This document shows, piece after piece, positions 34,535 through 44,035 of a stretch of 64,000 nucleotides of DNA. The stretch comes from Luteolibacter sp. LG18 (GTDB lineage: Bacteria; Verrucomicrobiota; Verrucomicrobiia; Verrucomicrobiales; Akkermansiaceae). The notes under the pieces were generated by a model. It had not been told where the DNA came from. It searched no databases and worked only from the letters and a program-made list of their open reading frames with translations. The stretch lies in the NCBI RefSeq assembly GCF_036322585.1, contig NZ_AP024600.1:496001-560000 (forward strand), written 5' to 3'. How positions within the stretch are numbered: the first letter of the stretch is position 1; each line of letters opens with the position of its first letter. The translations under genes and the position numbers were made by a program.

Positions 34535-36208
34535 TCAGGTGTATTTCAGCACTTCTTCGATGGTCGTCGCGCCGGTGTAGATGTTGCGCAGGCCGTCCTC
34601 GCGCAACGTGTTCATGCCCAGTTCGACAGCCTTCTGCTTGATCACCACGCTGGGTTTGCGTTCGGTGATGAGCTCGCGGATCGGCTCGGTGACGTCGAGA
34701 AGCTCGTAAAGACCGCGGCGGCCCTTGTAACCGGTCTGGCCGCAGACGGGGCAACCACGCCCGGTGAAGAACTCCTTGTCGCCAAGCTCGTGCGGGGAGA
34801 CGCCGAGCTGGGAAAGAATCGCCTCGCTGGGTTCATACGGGGCCTTGCACTCCTTGCAGATGGTGCGGACGAGACGCTGGGCGAGCACCCCTTCGAGCGA
34901 GGCGGCGACCAAGAACGGCTCGCAACCCATGTCCACGAGACGGGTCATGGCACCGGCGGCGTCGTTGGTGTGCAGGGTGGAAAGCACCAAGTGACCGGTC
35001 AGGGACGCCTGGATGGCGATCTGGGCGGTATCGAGGTCTCGCATTTCCCCCACCATGATGCGGTCCGGGTCCTGGCGCAGGAAGGCGCGGAGGATGCGCG
35101 GGAAGGTCAGGCCGATCGCCTCGTTGACCGGGATCTGGACGATGCCGTCCATGTCGTATTCGACCGGGTCCTCGGCGGTGAGGAGCTTGTGGTCGATGGT
35201 GTTGATGCGGCGCAGCGCGGCGTAAAGCGTGGTGGTCTTGCCGGCACCGGTCGGACCGGTGACGATGAAGATGCCGTTCGGCTTCTCGATGGTCTCGCCG
35301 ATGTAGTCGTAGATGTGTGGCGGAAGACCAAGGTTCTCGAGCGAGAGGTTCACCGAGGAACGGTCGAGGATTCGGAGCACGATCGATTCACCGTGCTGGG
35401 TCGGCAGCGAGGACACGCGCATGTCGACCTGCTTGTCCCCCACCTGCTTCACGATGCGGCCGTCCTGCGGCACGCGGCGCTCGGCGATGTTCATGTTCGA
35501 CATCACCTTCACGCGCGAAAGGATCGGCACGGCGAGGTGCTGGGGCGGCGGCGCCATTTCGTAGAGCGCGCCGTCCACGCGGTAGCGGATCTTGAAGTCC
35601 TTCTCGAAGGGCTCGAAGTGGATGTCCGAGGCCTTCTCCTTGATGGCCTGGTAGAGCACCAAGTCCACATAGCGGATGATCGGAGCGGAGTTCGCCTCGG
35701 CCTCGAGGTCGGCCTGGCTCATGCCGCCTTCGCCGCCAAGCTTGAGCTGGGCGAGCAGATCGTCCATCGCCTTGCCTTCACCGCCGTAGCACTCGTTGAG
35801 TTTCTCTTCGACGAGGTAGTCCGGCGCGATCACCAGCAGGATCTCACGACCGAGGGTGAAGCGCAGGTCCTCGACGGTCTGCGGGTTGAGAGGATCGACG
35901 AGGGCGACGTGGAGGCCATTCTGGTCGAAATGGACCGGCAGCGCGCCATGGAGGCGGGCCGTGCCGGCTGGCATCAGCGCCAGCAACTCGGCGGGCGGCG
36001 TCCAGTTGCGGAGGTCCACCATTTCTGCCCCGAGTTCGGAGGCGATCACCGGCCAGACATCGTCGCGGTGGTTGATGACCTGGTAGTCGGCGAGGATCTC
36101 GGCCGGCTCCTTGCCGCTGGTGTCGATTTCAGCGAGGATGTCCTGGGCGAGCGAGCGATCAATGAGACCGCGCGATTGGAAAAGTTCGATAAGCTGGGAA
36201 TTGTCCAT
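34535..36208 (-). CDS. gspE: Type II/IV secretion ATPase (GspE/PilB-like), copy A
   Basis: A 557-residue AAA-like hexameric ATPase. The N-terminal GspE/MshE-N domain covers about 1-145 and the ATPase domain 170-557. Walker A GPTGAGKTTT is at about 318-327; the Asp box, Walker B RIMVGEMRDLDTA and His box STLHTNDAAGAM follow. Near the C-terminus is the zinc-type tetracysteine CKECKAPYEPSE...CPVCGQTGYKGRRG. This is an assembly ATPase for a pseudopilus or pilus; retraction ATPase PilT lacks the N-domain and zinc motif. It lies 34 bases downstream of copy B. Confidence 0.94.
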   Translation of the reverse strand: MDNSQLIELFQSRGLIDRSLAQDILAEIDTSGKEPAEILADYQVINHRDDVWPVIASELGAEMVDLRNWTPPAELLALMPAGTARLHGALPVHFDQNGLHVALVDPLNPQTVEDLRFTLGREILLVIAPDYLVEEKLNECYGGEGKAMDDLLAQLKLGGEGGMSQADLEAEANSAPIIRYVDLVLYQAIKEKASDIHFEPFEKDFKIRYRVDGALYEMAPPPQHLAVPILSRVKVMSNMNIAERRVPQDGRIVKQVGDKQVDMRVSSLPTQHGESIVLRILDRSSVNLSLENLGLPPHIYDYIGETIEKPNGIFIVTGPTGAGKTTTLYAALRRINTIDHKLLTAEDPVEYDMDGIVQIPVNEAIGLTFPRILRAFLRQDPDRIMVGEMRDLDTAQIAIQASLTGHLVLSTLHTNDAAGAMTRLVDMGCEPFLVAASLEGVLAQRLVRTICKECKAPYEPSEAILSQLGVSPHELGDKEFFTGRGCPVCGQTGYKGRRGLYELLDVTEPIRELITERKPSVVIKQKAVELGMNTLREDGLRNIYTGATTIEEVLKYT

Positions 36209-36242
36209 GGGACGAGGGAAAGTCGGTTGCGAGTTGGGTTGA

Positions 36243-37901
36243 TCAATCGAAGTCGGCCATGGTGGCGTGGATCACCTCCTGGGCGGAGGTCAGACCCGCG
36301 AGCACCTTGCGGATGCCGTCTTCGCGGAGGGTTCGCATGCCGAGTTCCCGCGCGCGGCGGCGAAGCTGCATGGTGGTCAGTTCAGCGTTGATCATATGAC
36401 GGGCCTCGTCATCGATCTGGAAGATTTCGAAGATGCCCATGCGGCCCTTGTGACCGCCGCCACGGCACTTGTCGCAGCCCACCGGTCCAAAGATGGTGGC
36501 AGCAGCGGTGCGGGAGGCATCGAGGTTGAGCGCGCGCAGCTCCTTTTCCGTGAGATCGGTGGGAGTTTTGCAGTTCGGGCAGAGCTTGCGGACGAGGCGC
36601 TGGGCCATCACCGCGCGGACCGCGGAGGCAATAAGGAAGCGCTTCACGCCGATGTCGGCGAGACGGGCCACCGCGCCGGGGGCGTCGTTGGTGTGGAGGG
36701 TGGAGAACACCAAGTGACCGGTGAGGGACGCGTTGATCGCGATGTTCGCGGTCTCGGCGTCACGAATTTCCCCGATCATGACGATGTTCGGCGCCTGGCG
36801 GAGCATGGCGCGGAGGGCAGCGGCGAAGGTCATGCCGATGTCCGCCTTCACCATCACCTGGTTGATACCGGCGAGCTCGTATTCGACCGGGTCCTCCACG
36901 GTGATGATCTTCTTGTCCGGCTTGTTGATGACGTTCAGGCAGCCGTAGAGCGTGGTGGTCTTGCCGGAACCGGTCGGGCCGGTCACCAGGATGATGCCGT
37001 CCGGCAGGCCGATGAGTTTCTCGAAGGTCGCCTGGTCGTCCGAGAAGAACCCGAGCTGCGGCAGGCCGAGCACGAGGGCGGACTTGTCGAGAATACGCAT
37101 GACGATCGATTCGCCATGGTTCGAGGGCACCGAGGAAACGCGGAGGTCGACCTCCTTGTCGCCCGCCTTGATCTGGATGCGGCCGTCCTGCGGCAGGCGC
37201 TTTTCCGCGATGCTCATGGTGCCGCTCATCACCTTCAGACGGGCGATGATGGCGGGCAGAAGCTTCTTGGGATGGTTGTCCACCTCCACCAGCTTGCCGT
37301 CCATGCGGTAGCGGATGCGCACCGAAGTCTCCATCGGCTCGATGTGGATGTCGGACACCTTGAGGCGCATGGCCTCGGTGAGGATCTGGTAAACCAGCTT
37401 GATGATCGGGGCATCCGCGCTGTTCACCTCGTCGTCCGGCGTGGCCAGGTCACTGGTCGCGGAGGAAGTGTCCACGCCATAGAACTGGCGCAGGCAGTTG
37501 GTGATCGCGTGCGGCGTGCCGCAGACAAAGTTAAGTTCGCGTCCCAACACGTGTGGCAAGCTGTCCATCACCTCGAAATTGAGGGGATCGGCCACCGCCA
37601 GGGTCAGGTAGTAGCCGTCATCCTGGACCGGAATCACGTTGTAACGGCGGGCCACGTCCTCGGGCATCGATTCGGTGATCGTCGGCTCGAAGGAGAACGA
37701 TTCCAGGTCCACGTAAGGGAGCCCGGCATTGGATGCCAGCACCTGCGCGACCGTCTCCTGGGTCAGGGTGCCTTGGCTCAACAGCTTCTCGATGAGGGTT
37801 TCGCGGCCTGAAAGCGCGAGGCGGGCATTCGCCACATCCTCATCGCTCACCATGCCGGATTCGATCAGCAATTGGGCGAGATATTCTTCGTTGGAAAACA
37901 C
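36243..37901 (-). CDS. gspE: Type II/IV secretion ATPase (GspE/PilB-like), copy B
   Basis: About 552 residues, paralogous to copy A. The N-terminal domain begins NEEYLAQLLIESGMVSDEDVANAR. The ATPase domain has GPTGSGKTTTLYG (Walker A), IVMIGEIRDAETANIA (Walker B), STLHTNDAPGAVARL (His box) and the tetracysteine CPNCKT...CDKCRGGGHKGRMG. I prefer GTG 37901 because the domain starts there; TTG 37979 would add 26 residues of no clear fold. It is the first secretion gene after ftsW, with 193 bases between. Two assembly ATPases in tandem suggest two specialised pseudopili, or a heteromeric motor. Confidence 0.9.
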   Translation of the reverse strand: MFSNEEYLAQLLIESGMVSDEDVANARLALSGRETLIEKLLSQGTLTQETVAQVLASNAGLPYVDLESFSFEPTITESMPEDVARRYNVIPVQDDGYYLTLAVADPLNFEVMDSLPHVLGRELNFVCGTPHAITNCLRQFYGVDTSSATSDLATPDDEVNSADAPIIKLVYQILTEAMRLKVSDIHIEPMETSVRIRYRMDGKLVEVDNHPKKLLPAIIARLKVMSGTMSIAEKRLPQDGRIQIKAGDKEVDLRVSSVPSNHGESIVMRILDKSALVLGLPQLGFFSDDQATFEKLIGLPDGIILVTGPTGSGKTTTLYGCLNVINKPDKKIITVEDPVEYELAGINQVMVKADIGMTFAAALRAMLRQAPNIVMIGEIRDAETANIAINASLTGHLVFSTLHTNDAPGAVARLADIGVKRFLIASAVRAVMAQRLVRKLCPNCKTPTDLTEKELRALNLDASRTAAATIFGPVGCDKCRGGGHKGRMGIFEIFQIDDEARHMINAELTTMQLRRRARELGMRTLREDGIRKVLAGLTSAQEVIHATMADFD

Positions 37902-38094
37902 GGGTTTTTGAGATCCAGGGATGGAAAAAGCCTTCCCGCGAATCGTTTCACGGGCTGCTGCTTGTCGCAGATTGGTCAACCCCGCCCGGTGTTGTCAACC
38001 AACCACGGCGCGATTTTCCGCATACGCGGATTCCCGTAACAACCCCGTCATTACAAGGCCCGGCGCGCCTCGGAGGCACTTCCCTGGCCCTCTA

Positions 38095-39237
38095 TCAGAG
38101 GCGGAGGTCGTGGCCGCGTTGACGATCCAATACCAGCCCGCCCGCATCCTCTTGGATGCCCCGGCGGTGGATTCCCACCAGCATCCCCACCGCCGCGAGG
38201 GCGAAAACGATGCTCGATCCCCCGTACGAAATGAACGGCAGCGGCAGGCCGTCGTTCGGCAGGCAACCGGTGGTCACGGCAATGTTCTGCATGGCCGGAA
38301 CGACGATCATGCAGGTCAGACCGATGGCCGCCAGCCGGGCGAAGACCGTTTTCGCCTGCGCCGCGATCCCGATCCCGCAGACGGCGATCATCACGTAGCA
38401 GAGCACCACCCCGAGGGTGGCCGGGAGCCCCAGTTCCTCGCCGATTTCCGGGAAAATGAAGTCGATGTGGGCGAAAGTCAGGTTTCCGAACTTCTCGTTG
38501 CCGTTGCCCAGGCCCACGCCGGTCGGTCCGCCATTGCCGAAGGCGATGAGCGCCCGCCATTGTTGCATCCCGTTGTCCTTCTGATGGTTCTCGGGATCGA
38601 GCCACGACTCGATGCGCGACCAGCGGACCGGATCGTGGCGGACGTAGGTGTAGGCCGCGGTCATCCCGAGGATGGCGATCGGGATCAGATAGCGGAGGCG
38701 GGTGCCGGCGCAGAAAAACACCGTGGCGCAGGCCATGGACATCGAAAGAGCGGAGCCGACGTCCGTTTCGATCGCGATCAGACCGATCGGCAGGCCGATG
38801 ATCATCCCGGGCAGGATGAACCCGCGCCAGAAGGTGCGGGTCTCCGTCTGCCAGCGGGCAAACCAGCCCGCCAGCGCGATCACGCCCACCACACGGGCCA
38901 GCTCGGAGGGCTGGAACGCCCCCATCACCGGCATCTTCACCCAGCGTTTCGATCCGTAGATTTCGATCCCCACCCCGGGGATCAGGCACATCACCAGCAG
39001 CACGCAGACCGCCGCCAACGCCCACGGCCACAGCTTCCGCAGCGGGGCATCCGGCACCCGGGCGGCGAAAATGGCGAGCACCGCACCCACGACCACCATC
39101 AGGGCCTGTTTCTTGACGAAGGAGTAGGGCTCCCCCCCCTCCAGCACCCAGGCGCTCGTGCTCGCCAGCATCACCAGCCCGAGGCACACCAGGAGGGCCA
39201 CGGCGATGCACAGGACGATGGCGGCGTAGCGGATCAC
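38095..39237 (-). CDS. ftsW: Peptidoglycan polymerase FtsW (SEDS family)
   Basis: A 380-residue polytopic SEDS protein with about ten membrane helices. It has the family segments FVKKQALMVVVGAVLAIFA, GSKRWVKMPVMGAFQPSELAR (SEDS signature with the conserved KRW and QPSE), IAIETDVGSALSM (normally QPDxG; here ETDVG) and NDGLPLPFISYGGSS. It polymerises lipid II at the septum with the FtsI transpeptidase encoded in the same cluster. It lies four bases after the LysM gene and ends the dcw-type part of the run; murG, murC, ftsQ, ftsA and ftsZ do not follow. Confidence 0.92.
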   Translation of the reverse strand: MIRYAAIVLCIAVALLVCLGLVMLASTSAWVLEGGEPYSFVKKQALMVVVGAVLAIFAARVPDAPLRKLWPWALAAVCVLLVMCLIPGVGIEIYGSKRWVKMPVMGAFQPSELARVVGVIALAGWFARWQTETRTFWRGFILPGMIIGLPIGLIAIETDVGSALSMSMACATVFFCAGTRLRYLIPIAILGMTAAYTYVRHDPVRWSRIESWLDPENHQKDNGMQQWRALIAFGNGGPTGVGLGNGNEKFGNLTFAHIDFIFPEIGEELGLPATLGVVLCYVMIAVCGIGIAAQAKTVFARLAAIGLTCMIVVPAMQNIAVTTGCLPNDGLPLPFISYGGSSIVFALAAVGMLVGIHRRGIQEDAGGLVLDRQRGHDLRL

Positions 39238-39241
39238 CGGG

Positions 39242-40135
39242 TCAGTTGGGAATCGAAAGGGTCATGCCGGGCATCAGCTTGCGGGCATCGCTGATGCCGT
39301 TCGCCTTCATGAGCTGGTCCGGGCCGATCTTGTAGCGGCCGGCGATGCGGTAGAGGGTGTCACCGTTCTGCACCACGTAGCTGCGGCCCGAGGCAGCCTT
39401 CGGGGTCGAGGCCTCCTTTTCCTTCTCCTTGGTTTTCTCCTTGGTGACCGAGACCACCTTGGTGGAGGTGGCTTCCTTCTCCGAGGCGGTGGACTTGACC
39501 GGCTTTTCGGACGCACGGGTGGTGGCGGTGAAATCCGCGGTCGACCGCTTCGATTTCACGACCACGGCGTCCGGCACGACGGTGGCCTTCGGCACCTCGA
39601 CCTCGTTGCCGCGCATGTCCGGCTGGTTGCCCAGACGGAGCGCCGCCAGCTCCGGCGATTCGGCCGGGGCGATGGTCTTCGGCGGGATCTTCAGAATCCG
39701 GCCCGCGCTGAGCGGGGTATTCAGGTTCGCCTCGCGGAGGGCACTTTCGTCGACCTTGTGCTGGGCCGCGATCGCCGCATAGGTCTCGCCGCTCCGCACC
39801 GGGTGCAGCTCGTCGGACTTGGAAACGGTCGGCAGCGTGGCGTTCGCCTGGGACGCGAGCGCGAGCGGGGCGGATTTCCCGGACGCGGAATCACCGCCGC
39901 GACCTTCCAGGCGCCAGTGGTGGAAAAACACCAGACCCGCGGCCACCACGTGCACGCCCACGATCACGGCGAGGGCCATGCCGATCTTGCGACCTGGCAA
40001 TTCGGTATCGAAGTCACCCGCCATCGCGGTGGCGGCCACACGCTGCTTGCGGTTCTTCGTGACGGCGTGGAGACGCTTGATGATGCCCTTTTTGACGGGC
40101 TCCCGTTTGGTGGGAAGGGTCGGGTGATGTTTCAT
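39242..40135 (-). CDS. Membrane-anchored protein with two LysM domains
   Basis: A 297-residue protein with a basic cytoplasmic N-terminus (1-50), one membrane helix (about 51-71, IGMALAVIVGVHVVAAGLVFF) and two LysM peptidoglycan-binding domains. LysM1 is at about 110-153 (HPVRSGETYAAIAAQHKV...LSAGRILKIP); LysM2 is at about 250-297 (YVVQNGDTLYRIAGRYKIG...LMPGMTLSIP). A Lys/Glu/Thr-rich linker joins them. No enzymatic domain is seen. Lying between murD and ftsW, it is probably a periplasmic cell-wall-binding division or wall-synthesis factor. Confidence 0.85.
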   Translation of the reverse strand: MKHHPTLPTKREPVKKGIIKRLHAVTKNRKQRVAATAMAGDFDTELPGRKIGMALAVIVGVHVVAAGLVFFHHWRLEGRGGDSASGKSAPLALASQANATLPTVSKSDELHPVRSGETYAAIAAQHKVDESALREANLNTPLSAGRILKIPPKTIAPAESPELAALRLGNQPDMRGNEVEVPKATVVPDAVVVKSKRSTADFTATTRASEKPVKSTASEKEATSTKVVSVTKEKTKEKEKEASTPKAASGRSYVVQNGDTLYRIAGRYKIGPDQLMKANGISDARKLMPGMTLSIPN

Positions 40136-40140
40136 CGGGT

Positions 40141-41451
40141 TCAGCGCAGTTGATGGACGATGTCGCGGAAGACATTTCCGCGGTTTTCATAACCGGAGAA
40201 CTGGTCGAACGACGACGTCCCCGGGGACAACAGGACCGTCGAACCCCGCGGCGCCAGGCGGCGGGCGGTGTGGACGGCTTCTTCGAGCGTGAAAACGGTT
40301 TCGACCGGCACGGCGTCCGCCAGCACCTTGCCCAGCGGCACGGCGATCTGGCCGAAGGTGACGGCGGCGAGGCCCTTGCGTTTCAGCAGCGGCACCACCG
40401 GGGCGTAATCGAGCCCCTTCTCCTTGCCGCCGGCGATCAGCACCACCGGGCGGGTCTGGGAGCGCAGCGCGCTTTCCAGCGCGTGCAGGTTGGTGGCCTT
40501 GGAATCGTTGAGGTACTCCACGCCATCAAGCGTGCGGATCAGCTCGCAGCGGTGCGGCGGCGGCGCGTAGCCATGCAGGGACTCCCGCATGGTGGCGAAG
40601 GGAATCCCCAGCGCGTGGCCAGCGGCGAGCGCGGCCATGGCGTTCTCCGCGTTGTGGAGGCCGCGCAGGCTGGTGTCGTGCTGGAGATCCAGCACCACCT
40701 CGCCGCGGTGGCGGACGACGAGACCGTCCGAGAACCAATCAGCGGACTCGTCCTCGGTGGAAAAGCGCTCGGTGCGGGCCACCAGCGCGGGCAAGGTCTC
40801 CCCGGCCCGGACCACCGCGGTGTCGGCGGTGGTCTGGTTTTCGAAAATCCGCAGCTTGGCGGCGTAGTAGGCCTCCACCGTCGGATAGCGGTCCATGTGG
40901 TCCGGCGCGAAATTCAGCCAGATGGCCACCACCGGATGCAGGGTGCGGATGGTTTCCAACTGGAACGAGCTGAGCTCCAGCGAAACCGCCGCGGGCTGTT
41001 CCTTCTGCAGGACCACCTCGGCCAGCGGCACGCCGTAGTTGCCGCAGGGTGTGCCACCGAGACCCGCGCCCGCCAAGATGCGGGCCACCAGCTCGGTGGT
41101 GGTGGTCTTGCCATTGGTGCCGGTGATGCCGACGATCCGGCCGGTGAAATAGCGCGCGGCAAACTCGGTTTCCCCGATCACCTCGCCCGCCTGTTCGGAG
41201 AACGCGGCGACGTAGGGACCGTAGGTGTCGATCCCCGGGCTCACGACCAGCAGGTCCGAGGTCACGGTGCTGCCGATGCCCGCGGTGGCGTGCGGCACGA
41301 CACCCGCGCCTTCCGGCATGCCCTTGAAGACTTCCGCTCCCGCCGCGTCATACACGGTCACGGCCGCCCCTTCGCGCAGGGCGAGCGCGGCGGCGGCCCG
41401 GCCGCTGTGGCCGGCGCCAAGGACGGCGACATGTTTACCAGAAAGCGTCAT
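40141..41451 (-). CDS. murD: UDP-N-acetylmuramoylalanine-D-glutamate ligase
   Basis: A 436-residue cytoplasmic Mur ligase that adds D-glutamate to UDP-MurNAc-L-Ala. The N-domain has VLGAGHSGRAAA, the ATP-binding loop GITGTNGKTTTTE is at 109-120, and LELSSFQLE, WLNFAPDHMDRY, NDSKATN and GGKEKGLDY are MurD hallmarks. ATG 41451 overlaps the mraY stop (ATGA). The gene is followed by the LysM gene after five bases. Confidence 0.95.
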   Translation of the reverse strand: MTLSGKHVAVLGAGHSGRAAAALALREGAAVTVYDAAGAEVFKGMPEGAGVVPHATAGIGSTVTSDLLVVSPGIDTYGPYVAAFSEQAGEVIGETEFAARYFTGRIVGITGTNGKTTTTELVARILAGAGLGGTPCGNYGVPLAEVVLQKEQPAAVSLELSSFQLETIRTLHPVVAIWLNFAPDHMDRYPTVEAYYAAKLRIFENQTTADTAVVRAGETLPALVARTERFSTEDESADWFSDGLVVRHRGEVVLDLQHDTSLRGLHNAENAMAALAAGHALGIPFATMRESLHGYAPPPHRCELIRTLDGVEYLNDSKATNLHALESALRSQTRPVVLIAGGKEKGLDYAPVVPLLKRKGLAAVTFGQIAVPLGKVLADAVPVETVFTLEEAVHTARRLAPRGSTVLLSPGTSSFDQFSGYENRGNVFRDIVHQLR

Positions 41452-42671
41452 GCGATTTTCAAAAGGGCGAGACCGAAGAGGGCGAGCATGATGGAGAGCA
41501 GCCAGAACCGGATGATCACCTGGTTCTCGTGCCAGCCGAGCAACTCGAAGTGGTGGTGGATGGGCGACATCTTGAAGATGCGCTTCTTCCGCAGCTTGAA
41601 GCTGCCGACCTGCAGGATCACCGAAAGCGCCTCCATCACGAACACGCCGCCGATGATGACGAGCAGCAGTTCCTGCTTGGTGCAGATTGCCGCCGTGGCG
41701 AGCGCGCCGCCGATGCCGAGCGAACCGGTGTCGCCCATGAAGACCTTCGCCGGATGGCAATTGAACCACAGGAACCCGAAGCCCGCGCCCACCAAGGCCA
41801 TCAGGAACACCGCCAGTTCACCGACGTAGCGGTTGTGCGGGATCACCAGGTAATCGGTGGCCATGTAAAAATGCCCGGCCAAGTAGGCCAGCAGCGAGTA
41901 GGCGAGCGCGGTGGTGATCGTGCAACCGGTGGCCAAGCCATCGAGGCCATCGGTGAGGTTCACCGCGTTCGAGGTGCCGATGATGATCGCTACGAAGAAC
42001 GGGATCGCCAGCCAGCCGAGATTGATCAGCGGGGCTTTCCACAGTGGGAAGCAAATCGCGCCGATGCCGATCGGCTCCTTGCCGAGCCGGAACCCGGCGA
42101 CGCCCAGCGCGCGCTCGGCCTCGGTGGCACCGAAGCCGGAGATCTCCTTCTTGTAGTAAATGAAGCAGGCTGCCACCACCGCGATCACCAGTTGCCAGAA
42201 CAGCTTGGTGCGGGCGCTGACGCCGTCCGACTTCTTTTCCTTCACCTTCTTGAAGTCATCACAGAAGCCCAACAGGCCACAGGCCCCCATGGTGCAGGCG
42301 CAGACCGCCACGAAGGGATTGAACACGCGCGCGCAGACCAGCGTCGAAACCAACACCACGCCGAGAATCAGGACGCCGCCCATGGTGGGCGTGCCGATCT
42401 TGCCACCATGCAGCTCCGCGAGCTTGTGGACCTCGGCGGCGGTGCGGATCGGCTGACCGACCTTCAACGAGATCAGCTTGCGGATCACCCGCGGCCCGAT
42501 CAGCAGGCTGAGGATGAAGGACAGCAAGCAAGCCACCGCGGCACGGAAGGTGATGTAGCCGAGGAGGTTGAAAAACGAGTAGGTGTGGGCCCATCCCTCG
42601 GGATGGCGCGGGTTGGCGAGGATTTCCGCCTCATAGGCGGCTTTCCAGAAATCGTAGATCGCGGTGAGCAT
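41448..42671 (-). CDS. mraY: Phospho-N-acetylmuramoyl-pentapeptide transferase
   Basis: A 407-residue integral membrane enzyme that makes lipid I. It has about ten membrane helices, and the family segments KLAELHGGKIGTPTMGGVLIL, GFCDDFKKVK (Asp-Asp catalytic motif), NAVNLTDGLDGLATG, VFMGDTGSLGIGG and the histidine motif MSPIHHHFELLGW. ATG 42671 overlaps the murF stop (TGATG). A cytoplasmic insertion around EKKSDGVSARTK is typical. Confidence 0.96.
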   Translation of the reverse strand: MLTAIYDFWKAAYEAEILANPRHPEGWAHTYSFFNLLGYITFRAAVACLLSFILSLLIGPRVIRKLISLKVGQPIRTAAEVHKLAELHGGKIGTPTMGGVLILGVVLVSTLVCARVFNPFVAVCACTMGACGLLGFCDDFKKVKEKKSDGVSARTKLFWQLVIAVVAACFIYYKKEISGFGATEAERALGVAGFRLGKEPIGIGAICFPLWKAPLINLGWLAIPFFVAIIIGTSNAVNLTDGLDGLATGCTITTALAYSLLAYLAGHFYMATDYLVIPHNRYVGELAVFLMALVGAGFGFLWFNCHPAKVFMGDTGSLGIGGALATAAICTKQELLLVIIGGVFVMEALSVILQVGSFKLRKKRIFKMSPIHHHFELLGWHENQVIIRFWLLSIMLALFGLALLKIA

Positions 42672-44035
42672 CAGGGACGGGGAAAGGCGGAGTTCATGAC
42701 ACGCTCGATGGCGGCGGAGCGGCTGCCCTTGAAGAGGACGACGTCCCCGGCATGGCAACCGGACGAGAGCCAGCCGGCGGCGGATTCGACATCGGGGAAA
42801 TGGCGGCCGTTCTCGGCGGCCCCGGCGATTTCCTCGGCTCCATCGCCCACGGCGACCACGGTGATGCCGCGGCGGGCGGCGAGCTCACCAGTGCGGCGGT
42901 GGGCGGCGGGGGCGTGCTCGCCCTGCTCGGCCATCCGGCCCAGCACGGCGATGCGGCGGGAACCGGCGGCCACCGGCACATCGGCCAGGGTTTCCAAGGC
43001 GGCGGCCATGGATTCCGGGTTCGCGTTGTAGGTGTCGTCGAAAAGGGTGATGCCGTTCCACTCGATGCGGCGCAGGCGACCGCCGGTGAGGACGGTGGCG
43101 GAAAGACCGGCGGCGATTTCCTCCGGAGAAAGGCCCAGCTTCCAGGCGGCACCTGCGGCAAGCAGGGCGTTCGTGACCATGTGGCGGCCCGCCACCGGCA
43201 GCAGGACATCGGCTGGAGCCTCGCCCTCGATCACCAGCGTGAACCGCGAGAATCCGTCGCCGATTTCCAAGTTCTCCGCGCGCACCAGGCCGCGGCCATT
43301 GCCGACCGGCACCACGTGCGCCTTCGTGCGCTGGCGGAAGTATTCGTAGAAATCGCAGCCCGCGGGCAGAAACAGCGTGCCATCGGACGGCAGCGCGCGC
43401 GCGAGCATCCCCTTCTCTTCCGCGATGCCCTCGCGGGAGCCGAGATACTCGATGTGGGCGGTGCCGACATTGGTGATGATGCCGAACTTCGGACGCGCGA
43501 TCTCGCACAGCGGCGCGATCTCGCCGCTGTGGTTCATGCCCATTTCCCACACCGCCGCGCCCGTGTCCTCGTCCGTGCCCAGCACGGTCAGCGGCACGCC
43601 GATGTGGTTGTTGAGGTTGCCCTTGGTCGCGCTGACCTTGAACCGGCGGGACAGCACCGAGGCCATGAAGTCCTTGGTGCTGGTCTTGCCGTTCGAACCG
43701 GTGATGCCGATCACCGGGATATCGAGCTGGCCGCGCCACCAGAACGCCAGGCGCTGCAGGGCGGCCAGCGTGTCCGGCACGACCACCACACCCGCGTTCT
43801 CCGGGGCTTCGCCTTCCCAGCCGACCACCACCAGCGCGGTGGCACCGGAATTCAGCGCCACCTCGGTGAAGCGGTGGCCGTCGAAATTCTCGCCGCGCAG
43901 GGCGAAGAACGCCGAGCCCGCGGGCAGCGTCCGGGTGTCCGTGGAAACCCCGGCGGACACACGCGCCTCCCCGGATCCCGCGGCGACCGTGGTGCCGAGG
44001 ATTTCCGCGAGTTCGTGGACGGTGATGGTTCTCAC
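42671..44035 (-). CDS. murF: UDP-N-acetylmuramoyl-tripeptide-D-alanyl-D-alanine ligase
   Basis: A 454-residue Mur ligase that adds D-Ala-D-Ala to the UDP-MurNAc-tripeptide. The N-domain has GVSTDTRTLPAGSAFFALRGENFDGH, the P-loop GITGSNGKTSTK is at 110-121, and WEMGMNHSGEI, TNVGTAHIEYLGS, FDDTYNANPESM and LGRMAEQGEHA match MurF. GTG 44035 overlaps the murE stop (GTGA), which decides the start. Confidence 0.95.
   Translation of the reverse strand: MRTITVHELAEILGTTVAAGSGEARVSAGVSTDTRTLPAGSAFFALRGENFDGHRFTEVALNSGATALVVVGWEGEAPENAGVVVVPDTLAALQRLAFWWRGQLDIPVIGITGSNGKTSTKDFMASVLSRRFKVSATKGNLNNHIGVPLTVLGTDEDTGAAVWEMGMNHSGEIAPLCEIARPKFGIITNVGTAHIEYLGSREGIAEEKGMLARALPSDGTLFLPAGCDFYEYFRQRTKAHVVPVGNGRGLVRAENLEIGDGFSRFTLVIEGEAPADVLLPVAGRHMVTNALLAAGAAWKLGLSPEEIAAGLSATVLTGGRLRRIEWNGITLFDDTYNANPESMAAALETLADVPVAAGSRRIAVLGRMAEQGEHAPAAHRRTGELAARRGITVVAVGDGAEEIAGAAENGRHFPDVESAAGWLSSGCHAGDVVLFKGSRSAAIERVMNSAFPRP

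Noticed and set aside
37902-37979. Extended start (TTG 37979) for secretion ATPase copy B
   Set aside because: The added 26 residues show no ATPase N-domain features; GTG 37901 directly precedes the domain. The evidence is weak either way.
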